This document shows positions 11,711-16,847 of a stretch of 16,847 nt of DNA, in pieces. The notes beneath the pieces were generated by a model that saw only the letters and a list, made by a program, of their open reading frames with translations, had not been told where the DNA came from and did no database searches. Numbering within the stretch: the stretch's first letter is position 1; every line of letters begins with the position of its first letter. Where the stretch lies: assembly GCA_004325065.1 (NCBI GenBank), contig PITI01000207.1, positions 1 to 16,847 on the forward strand. Direction: 5' to 3'. Made by a program: the position numbers and the translations under genes. This stretch comes from Hamiltosporidium magnivora (taxonomy: Eukaryota; Microsporidia; Dubosqiidae).

Positions 11711-11741
11711 AAGGCGGTAACGTCCCAGTGGGCTCCCCGCC
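11711..11741 (-). other. G+C-rich foldable block in the 3' UTR, copy 1
   Basis: This G+C-rich block stands out in very A+T-rich surroundings. GGCGG at 11713-11717 pairs with CCGCC at 11737-11741, and inside it CCC can pair with GGG across AGT. The equivalent block in copy 2 (16674-16703) keeps a four-pair outer stem (GGCG with CGCC) and the inner CCC/GGG pairing with a different loop. Conservation between two diverged copies suggests a functional RNA element, perhaps a recognition site for the reverse transcriptase. Confidence 0.55.
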
Positions 11742-11764
11742 TCACCATTAGTGATACGTTAGTA

Positions 11765-11787
11765 AATAGTTAGACCAATTTACTATT
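11765..11787 (-). other. Covarying hairpin in the 3' UTR, copy 1
   Basis: AATAGT (11765-11770) pairs with ACTATT (11782-11787). In copy 2 the same arms read AACAGT and ACTGTT, so one T-A pair has become C-G with pairing kept. An alternative 8-bp stem, TAGTAAAT with ATTTACTA, is also possible in copy 1 only. Confidence 0.5.
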
Positions 11788-12479
11788 TTTGTGTTTTATT
11801 GTGGTTGGCCTATGTTTGATCTTTGAAAGTCTGTTAAAATGATGTCAAGATTATCTTTTTGATGTATTGGACTGATAATTTCAAAAATGAATGAAAAACT
11901 GTTTTGTGTTTGTGTATTAAAATTGTAATTTTTGAGGATTTTATAATCCGAAAATAAGTTCTAGTTAATTTTTAAGTTTTTCTTTTAGAGCTTTTCATAT
12001 CTTTTTTTGAAATTATCAGCTGTGAATTTTTGAATATTTTCCTAAGATTGTGTTTTAAATTCTTGATATTCTTTGTGTTATCTAAGTTCAAAAGTTTCTT
12101 GACAATTGTGTGTTTTAAGTTTTTAAACTTTGGGGCAATAGAAAATCTAGGTCTATTTGATCGTCGAGTCCAATTTTCTATAGGGAATAGAGCATATAAT
12201 TTTGGACGGTGTTTTAAAGAAGATTCTGAAGAGGTATTTGATAATTCCTTTTTGAATTCTATCAGCTGCCCCAAGGAAAGTTTTTTACAACCAAAATTCC
12301 TGTATGATAATCCAAATGAGGTCTTACATATGATTTAAATGTTCTCAACTTAAACTTGTATTTGTTTTCTGAATTGAAATATCTTGTGAGCTTCATATTT
12401 TTGTTTATAATAGCAGTTGCTCTTATCGTTTTTTCTCTAATAATTTTAAGAGTTTTCCTAGTATCCACACATCTGTTAT

Positions 12480-13340
12480 TAAAGTAAAATCCCAAATACT
12501 TTAAAGGATTTTGTCTTGTTATTTGTGGTTATATATAGAAATATTTATCTCTTTGCCAGAATTATAGTAGGATTTGTGTGGATTGAATACATAATTGTTG
12601 TGTTTGGCATGTTTAAATCACACTTTATCATTTTTCTTACATGATTAATACTCTCAGAAAATAAAACAATATCATCTGCATATAAAAGAATATTTTTTCT
12701 CATAATTTTTTGTATAAAATGTATGATATCGTTAATTAAAATATTGAATAAACTCGGTGAAAGTATGCTTCCTTGAGGTAAACCAAGGGAAGACTTTTTA
12801 ATTTGACTTCTTTCTTTAGACTTAGAGATGATATATTGGTTGTTTTCTATTAATCCGGAATTAGAGTTGTGTCTTTTAGGGATAAGTTTTGATTTGACAA
12901 CATTTTATGATACAATTCGGATCGATCAACGCTATCATAAGCTTTTATGAAGTCCAGTGTTACACATATAAGAGATCCATTTCCATGTCTTAATTCTGTT
13001 TCCAGAACCATAGTGTTATTGAGAGTAGAATATCCTGGTTTAAAACCAGATTGTTGTTTGTGAATTTTGAGATTTATTTGTGATAAAATTAATTCTTCAA
13101 ATAATTTTCTGGTTTTTTCGATGGATAAATTAGGTCTAAAATCATCAGTATCTTTAGGAATAGGAATTATTTTGTGAATTTTTCAAGAATCTGGTATCGT
13201 TTGTTCAATTATTATAAAATTATAAAGATTGTCAATTCTTGTGTAAAATTTAAAGGTAAAATTTTAGAAATTCATTTCTGATTCCAGAAATTCCACCAGA
13301 TTTTCCCGTTTTTAAAGTTGCAATCTTTCCTATTACTTCG
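12480..13340 (-). other. Reverse transcriptase domain of ORF2
   Basis: The opening segment TTNEVIGKIATLKTGKSGG lies in the frame 13537-13250, the usual non-LTR lead-in. KIIPIPKDTDDFRPNLS and SGFKPGYSTLNNTM follow in the next frame. Motif A is LDFIKAYDSVDRSELY, with its catalytic Asp at 12954-12952. Motif B is GLPQGSILSPSLFN, from 12784. Motif C is LLYADDIVLF, with YADD at 12682-12671. All three catalytic aspartates of the polymerase are therefore still encoded, although in two different frames. YLGFYF follows at about 12498-12481 in another frame, as expected for the region after motif C. Confidence 0.92.
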
Positions 13341-13929
13341 TTAGTTGTAAACCCGTTGATCTTATCTTCCAAATTAAAGTTTCTGTTGTTTTGTCGCTTG
13401 TTGTAAAAGTCAGTTATGTTTTCGACAGTTTTATCTGGGTTTATCAAGGGTCCGTCAAGTATAAATTTATTAATTAATTCATTCAAATTTGGGTTAATTT
13501 TTGATATTGGCAAACCATGGAACTTAATTACCTTCATAAACTCAGATGTATTTAACCCGATATGATTTGTTTCTGAATTCGGAACATCTTTTTTATCAAA
13601 TCTTTTCTTTAAAATTTGATATCTTTTCCTAATTCATTGTGTAAATCTACGTTAGTGTGTCTAGCTTCTTAACGTCATACCCTTAAGCTCTGGATTATAG
13701 GGGGAATTGCTTCAGCTCTACATGTTCTTATTTCAATTCTTTTCATAGTATAGCTTATAATATTGTGTAAAAATTTACAACGTTTATTAATGCATATGTA
13801 ATCTATGATAAAATTGTTTTTTTTTCTATATGGTTATGTATCTGTTTTGTAAGTGTATCTACTAAATCTTTATTTTTTAGTAGATTTAATTTGTATCTCG
13901 GCTTCTTAGTTTCACACAGTGCAATAGTA

Positions 13930-14529
13930 TCAACAAGGGTTAGTTTATGGTTAAATTCTTAGAGAAATTCATTTTAATTAAAATAAAGTAATTTGTAAAT
14001 ACTTTATCAGGTGTTGAAGATTTTGTGTTATGACAAACGTTGTAAAATTTAAGTTAATTTCATAAAGTCCGTATTACAGGTGATTATCAAGAATTTCTTG
14101 TTCAAGCGCCGGTTTTTGTTCTAAGTTGTAGTCTCTCATAATTAGTGTGTTTAGATATTTGTAATTTATCAGATTTTGTTGTAGAATTTCAACTTCATTT
14201 GAAGAATTAATCCTTAGCTAAAGATAAATAAATTATCTATGTGTTTTATTGTTATTCCACTTTCCGTTATGTTGTCAATTTTTGTTAGGGTTAGATTTTT
14301 CGTAATCAGTATGATGGTTCCTTTTTTACGAGAGAATATGTAATCTACTCTTATAGAAAGTTTAACAGCAGCGATTGCATACTTTTTTGAAATAGGTGTA
14401 AAAGTATCTCTCCACGTCTCAACCAAAGCAAGAATATCAAAGGTGTTTTTATCAAGAATTTCGTTAATCTTTTTAATTTTCAGATCAGATAGGCCGCCCA
14501 CATGTAATGAAGCCTCTTTTCTTTACCAT
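13930..14529 (-). other. AP-endonuclease-like domain of ORF2
   Basis: The frame 14501-14214 begins GGLSDLKIKKINEIL and continues FDILALVETWRD. The Glu of VETW (14420-14418) sits at the place of the metal-binding Glu of the APE fold. A later segment, RKKGTIILITKNLTL, matches the usual R-x-G-G-hydrophobic strand. In the next frame TLIMRDYN (Asp at 14133-14131) sits where the family has GDFN or a close variant, so the Asp and Asn remain but the Gly has become Arg. The C-terminal SDH motif was not found; TPDKVFTNYF from a third frame occupies about the right distance. At least two frame changes lie inside the domain. Confidence 0.75.
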
Positions 14530-14560
14530 AATAATAAGAATGTGAGAGGAATCCCGGTAT

Positions 14561-15567
14561 CTAGTCTTTACTAAACTTGTTGGTCTCAGGTTTAGAATTT
14601 CTCAGGATATCGAGCAGTATGGATTCCTTAGTAGGTATGTTTACTGCAGATTTTTTACATTTTATGTCAATGTTTTGTTCCTCTTTAAATCTTAAATCAG
14701 TTTTTGAGGTTGTTTTTTCATTATTTAATTTACCTTTTTGGTGTAATTTTCGTAAATTTATGAATTGTTTTGTTGAAAATTTTAAGATTAATTTTCTTGT
14801 TACATCTTTTATCTTTCTTATTAATATTTCAATAAATGTTTCCGCGTTTATGAAGTTCAGATTGTTGATGTAATTTTTGTGAGAATTTGATTTGTAAGAA
14901 ATTGTCAATTTACCTTTTTTTTTACAAATTTGTTAAAATTTTTAAAAAATAGTTTCTATTAAATAAAGGTGTTTTGTCGGATTCGTAGGTAAAAGTTTTT
15001 TCAATTATGATTATGAAATTCCTCAAATATTTGTGTTTATGTTTAGGTCTCGTGCCTTTTTTGTGATCTAGTTCAGATTTTATGAATCTTTCGTTATTGA
15101 CGTTCATGGTTGATGTTATGTTATTAACATGTTCGTGTGTTTTCTTCAATTTTTTGTTTTCAGATTTTGAAAATTTATATTTTCCAAATTTTTTGTGTTG
15201 GTTGAACAAAATATCTTCGGTGTCAATCACTGTTTTGTAATTAAAGTAATTAATCTAATGTTTATGTGTTCCGAGGTTGTTAATTTTTGTTTTATCTCGG
15301 TTGGAGATAAAGTTAAAATTATTTTTTGTAATTTTTTCTGAATTTTCTGTCCAGGTAAGACATTTATGTTCTGATTTACTTTTTTTTGACTGAAATTATT
15401 TTGTCGAACAAATGTTGGTACGCATTCAAGACATTCTATATATCGTTGATTTCTTATTTTTGAATTATCCAAGAGTAAGTCTGATTGTATGTCTGTTGTT
15501 TTTGTTTTGTAATGTGTTCTTGTTCTAATGAAAAGTCAACTAAGTCTGAATAGGAAGAAATTGCCAT
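14561..15567 (-). pseudogene. Retrotransposon ORF1 (Gag-like RNA-binding protein), frameshifted
   Basis: ORF1 of such elements makes a nucleic-acid-binding protein that packages element RNA. The start is the ATG at 15567-15565, directly preceded by CCC; it begins MAISSYSDLVDFSLEQ and this frame closes at 15454. The reading then moves to a frame open to 15227 (TDIQSDLLLDNSKIRNQR and onward), then one open from 15230 to 14922, then one from 14908 to TAG 14561-14563. Together these give about 335 codons, a usual size for ORF1. The product is very Lys/Asn-rich and basic. I see no CCHC zinc knuckle; CLEC near the start is the only close cysteine pair. The assignment rests on position upstream of ORF2 and composition, not on a recognised domain. 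The three frame changes could be decay or, less likely, separate small ORFs. Confidence 0.6.
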
Positions 15568-15661
15568 GGGTTAGGAAGAAAGAATTTTATTTATATAGTT
15601 TTAAAATTAATTTATCAGTTGGGATTTTAGGTATTAAAACAAAACCTAATTTAGGCAAATC
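15568..15661 (-). repeat. Terminal 94-base repeat, instance in copy 2, abutting copy 1
   Basis: It is the detached distal end of copy 2, lying between the LRR insert and the ATG of copy 1. The final bases CCC sit directly before that ATG. It could equally serve as the 5' leader of copy 1. Confidence 0.8.
15653..15660. repeat. Flanking direct repeat, left side of the LRR insert
   Basis: AGGCAAAT is identical to 16435-16442. The uninterrupted copy 1 sequence has a single AAGCAAAT at this point (11454-11461), which supports a target-site duplication of the copy 2 tail. Confidence 0.7.
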
Positions 15662-15672
15662 TTTTTTTTTTT
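15662..15672 (-). other. A-run at the 3' end of the retrocopy
   Basis: Eleven T on the plus strand are eleven A on the minus strand, placed exactly between the LRR 3' UTR and the flanking duplication. This is the expected position for a reverse-transcribed poly(A) tail. Confidence 0.7.
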
Positions 15673-15684
15673 AAAAGGCACAAA

Positions 15685-15690
15685 TTTATT
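15685..15690 (-). promoter_or_regulatory. AATAAA polyadenylation signal of the LRR transcript
   Basis: TTTATT on the plus strand reads AATAAA on the minus strand, 15 bases past the LRR stop codon and 12 bases before the A-run. The spacing is normal for a polyadenylation signal. The hexamer alone is common in such DNA, so the support comes from its position. Confidence 0.5.
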
Positions 15691-15705
15691 TTAATATTTG
15701 AAGCA

Positions 15706-16358
15706 CTAACTACTCCTACTTTGTAATAATATATTCTTATTAAATTTCTCTTCAATCAATTTAATAGTTTCTTCTGGAAACTTTCAATTATTGTATAATA
15801 TTTCAGTCCAAAGTAACCTTCATTAAAAACAAAAATTTTATCCAACGGTAGGTTTTTCCTTGTATATCACATGATATAAATAGGATATCTTCAATCTTCT
15901 TATAATTTGCAATAAATATCAAATCTTCTTCTGTATATTTATTTTCTCTAACTCATTCTTTTTATTTTATATTCTTGTGAGGCACAAAATAATTCTGAAA
16001 AACTAATATTTTGAAAATAAATTCTATGAATATGAATTTCTTTTAGATTCAATAAATTACTAAATGCTTCTACATCTAAATTATCAATAAAAATTGCACA
16101 CCTGTAAATCCTTTAGACTGCTTAGATCATAGTTTTGAAATAAAAACTTTATGGAATCTATAACATATTCAGAATCCGAAATATCTTTATTCGTGGCTTT
16201 AAAATATAATTTCTATTATTTTCTGAAAGTTTTACGAAATCAATCATTTGATTAATATTCCAAAGACGCAACTCTTTAATATAGAAAATTTGATCTACCG
16301 AACGGTTTAATTTTATAGTATTTGCTTTCTCAAAGTATATTTCTTGAAGACCCATCAT
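15706..16358 (-). pseudogene. Leucine-rich-repeat protein fragment, frameshifted
   Basis: LRR proteins bind other proteins through repeated Leu-rich strands; large LRR families of unknown role occur in several microsporidia. The visible pieces in order are LQEIYFEKANTIKL and IKELRLWNINQMIDFVKLS (frame 16358-16158), YDLSSLKDLQVCNFY (about 16131-16087), DVEAFSNLLNLKEIHIHRIY (near 16075-16016), IEDILFISCDIQGKTYRW, and the C-terminal PEETIKLIEEKFNKN, closing at TAG 15708-15706. L-x-x-L-x-L spacing recurs in the first four pieces. At least four frame changes separate them, so the copy is dead. I cannot name the parent gene. No signal peptide or start is visible: the first Met at 16358 has a stop five codons upstream in the same frame and lies inside the repeat region. 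Confidence 0.7.
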
Positions 16359-16434
16359 AGGAGCAAATAATTATATTTATATATTTTTAAAGGTAATTAA
16401 TCATCATGATATTTGATTAATGATTTTCCAGAAA

Positions 16435-16442
16435 AGGCAAAT
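16435..16442. repeat. Flanking direct repeat, right side of the LRR insert
   Basis: AGGCAAAT is identical to 15653-15660. The sequence on its right continues as the copy 2 tail (homologous to 11462 onward) and that on its left is insert. Confidence 0.7.
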
Positions 16443-16673
16443 TGGATAAATTAATACAAACAAAAAATCATGATGATCATTTACTCTCATCCAACACTTT
16501 CTTAAAAATAACACTAATAAAAATTCACCCGCCTCTCATATAAATAGTTTCGCTCATCTGGGTTTTTATAATTGAAAATAACACCACCTCTACTATTTTC
16601 TTTTGCTTTTTTGGGATTTTAAGTATTAGAAAATTAGGCATTTTCGTACTCTGTATTAAAAATATCTAAATAA

Positions 16674-16703
16674 GGCGGTAATGTCCCATTCGGGCTCCTC
16701 GCC
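16674..16703 (-). other. G+C-rich foldable block in the 3' UTR, copy 2
   Basis: This is the counterpart of 11713-11741. GGCG (16674-16677) pairs with CGCC (16700-16703), with inner CCC/GGG pairing across ATTC. It differs from copy 1 at several loop positions, and its outer stem is one pair shorter. Confidence 0.55.
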
Positions 16704-16726
16704 TTTGCGTTGATGATAAGTTTTTG

Positions 16727-16749
16727 AACAGTTAGGCCAATTAACTGTT
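16727..16749 (-). other. Covarying hairpin in the 3' UTR, copy 2
   Basis: AACAGTT (16727-16733) pairs perfectly with AACTGTT (16743-16749) around a 9-base loop. Compared with copy 1 the third pair is C-G instead of T-A, and the innermost pair, mismatched in copy 1, is restored here. Confidence 0.55.
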
Positions 16750-16847
16750 TTGTGTTTCAATGTGGGTTGCAGATATCATATCTTTGAAATTCGACGAGTA
16801 TTTCGTCAAGATTATCTCTTTCATGATGTGGTCCGATAATTTCCAGG

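Larger units (their letters stand above)
11369..11971 (-). other. 3' untranslated region and terminus of retrotransposon copy 1
   Basis: This is the stretch from the ORF2 stop to the end of the element. Its distal part matches the tail of copy 2: CACCACCTCT at 11630-11639 against 16582-16591, the G+C-rich block at 11711-11741 against 16674-16703, a hairpin at 11765-11787 against 16727-16749, and the terminal 94 bases against 15568-15661. The tail ends TTCCTAACCC rather than in poly(A). In many non-LTR elements the 3' end of the RNA is what the reverse transcriptase recognises, so conserved structure here is expected. Confidence 0.8.
11972..14529 (-). pseudogene. Retrotransposon ORF2 (endonuclease and reverse transcriptase), frameshifted
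   Basis: ORF2 of non-LTR elements nicks target DNA and copies element RNA into it. The likely start is the ATG at 14529-14527, 31 bases after the ORF1 stop; a one-base shift in an A-run then leads into HVGGLSDLKIKKINEIL of the endonuclease. The domain order is endonuclease (about 14529-13930), linker, reverse transcriptase (about 13340-12480), thumb-like segment with YLGFYF and SYVRPHLDYH, and a basic C-terminal tail closing at 11972. Several frame changes are needed. The longest clean stretches are 13182-12853 (motif A) and 12904-12545 (motifs B and C). A TGA at about 13185 falls where related enzymes carry Trp in the P-x-x-W-K segment before the PIPK motif. No Cys/His cluster is visible at the C-terminus, and no RNase H. 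Confidence 0.85.
11369..15567 (-). mobile_element. Non-LTR retrotransposon copy 1, APE type, two ORFs, decayed
   Basis: The order on the minus strand is ORF1 (15567-14561), ORF2 with endonuclease then reverse transcriptase (14529-11972), and a 3' region of about 600 bases ending TTCCTAACCC at 11369. The 3' limit is set by a 94-base stretch, 11369-11462, which recurs at 15568-15661 with about 9 mismatches and no gap; homology stops at the GGG in both places. The 5' limit is the ATG abutting that second stretch. The body holds no LTR, RNase H or integrase signature. The reading frame changes repeatedly, so this copy is not functional as it stands. The plus strand is T-rich throughout, as expected for A-rich coding on the minus strand. 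Clade within the APE group (CR1, Jockey or L1-like) is not decided. Confidence 0.9.
15661..16434 (-). mobile_element. Candidate processed retrocopy of a host LRR mRNA
   Basis: The 774-base insert splits the tail of copy 2. It is flanked by an exact 8-base direct repeat, AGGCAAAT, at 15653-15660 and 16435-16442. Read on the minus strand it ends in 11 A residues (15672-15662), preceded by AATAAA (15690-15685) with 12 bases between. The LRR pseudogene stop is at 15706, leaving a short 3' UTR of about 33 bases. A-tail, signal, flanking duplication and gene orientation all agree with reverse transcription of a polyadenylated mRNA. The 5' part is probably truncated, since no convincing gene start is seen. 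Confidence 0.7.
15568..16847 (-). mobile_element. Retrotransposon copy 2, 3' end only, continuing past the window
   Basis: The right edge, 16668-16847, aligns clearly with 11705-11890 of copy 1: the G+C-rich block, the hairpin, and the stretch ending near TCAAGATTATCT. Leftwards, 16437-16667 aligns more loosely with 11455-11704. The last 94 bases of the element lie at 15568-15661 after a 774-base interruption. Removing 15661-16434 restores the same layout as the copy 1 tail: terminus, about 240 bases, G+C-rich block. This copy is upstream of copy 1 in the same orientation. Its ORFs would lie beyond 16847. Confidence 0.8.

Noticed and set aside
12030..12338. Plus-strand ORF of 102 codons.
   Set aside because: It is antisense to the conserved end of ORF2 (12495-11972), whose minus-strand reading carries recognisable features.
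14577..14873. Plus-strand ORF of 98 codons.
   Set aside because: It is antisense to the ORF1 frame 14908-14561 and Phe-rich as expected from a shadow frame.
11369..15661. The two 94-base repeats as LTRs of an LTR retrotransposon.
   Set aside because: The body has an APE endonuclease and a non-LTR reverse transcriptase with no integrase, protease or RNase H. The right repeat is explained as the detached end of copy 2, because the sequence beyond the LRR insert continues as the copy 2 tail.
16400..16477. 11-bp inverted repeat (ATCATCATGAT with ATCATGATGAT) across the right edge of the LRR insert, at first taken for a terminal inverted repeat.
   Set aside because: One arm lies in the insert and the other in the copy 2 tail, and the left edge has no matching arm, so it is not a transposon end.

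Overview
The window is very A+T-rich eukaryotic DNA (roughly three quarters or more A+T by eye) with almost no intact coding sequence. No complete host gene, rRNA, convincing tRNA or CRISPR array was found. The best fit is a gene-sparse, repeat-bearing microsporidian-type genome. That rests on the base composition, a decayed leucine-rich-repeat (LRR) gene, an APE-type non-LTR retrotransposon, and an ORF start placed directly behind CCC, which resembles the C-rich motif reported just upstream of microsporidian start codons. I give this assignment about even odds.

Left part (1-11368): mostly featureless A+T-rich DNA. Exceptions are a G+C-raised patch at 1-240 with broken open frames on both strands, a perfect 40-bp palindrome at 4168-4207 nested inside shorter inverted arms, an unusually long open stretch at 6522-6920 interrupted by one stop, and several stretches with strong A-over-T strand bias that may be gene fossils. 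None of these can be given a function.

Right part (11369-16847): this is the informative half, and everything in it lies on the minus strand. A nearly complete but frameshifted non-LTR retrotransposon (copy 1, 11369-15567) carries ORF1, then ORF2 with an AP-endonuclease-like domain, a reverse transcriptase with recognisable motifs A, B and C, and a C-terminal region, then a 3' untranslated region of about 600 bases. Directly upstream sits the 3' end of a second copy of the same family (copy 2, 15568 to the window edge). The two copies are joined head to tail, and copy 1 begins at an ATG that abuts the last base of copy 2. The copy 2 tail is split by a 774-base insert, 15661-16434. The insert holds a broken LRR-family gene fragment, a polyadenylation signal and an 11-base A-run, and it is flanked by an exact 8-base direct repeat. 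This reads as a host mRNA that was reverse transcribed and inserted, probably by machinery of this element family.

The two 3' tails can be compared directly. They share a G+C-rich foldable block and a hairpin in which one base pair has changed on both sides (T-A to C-G), which points to a conserved RNA structure in the element's 3' end.
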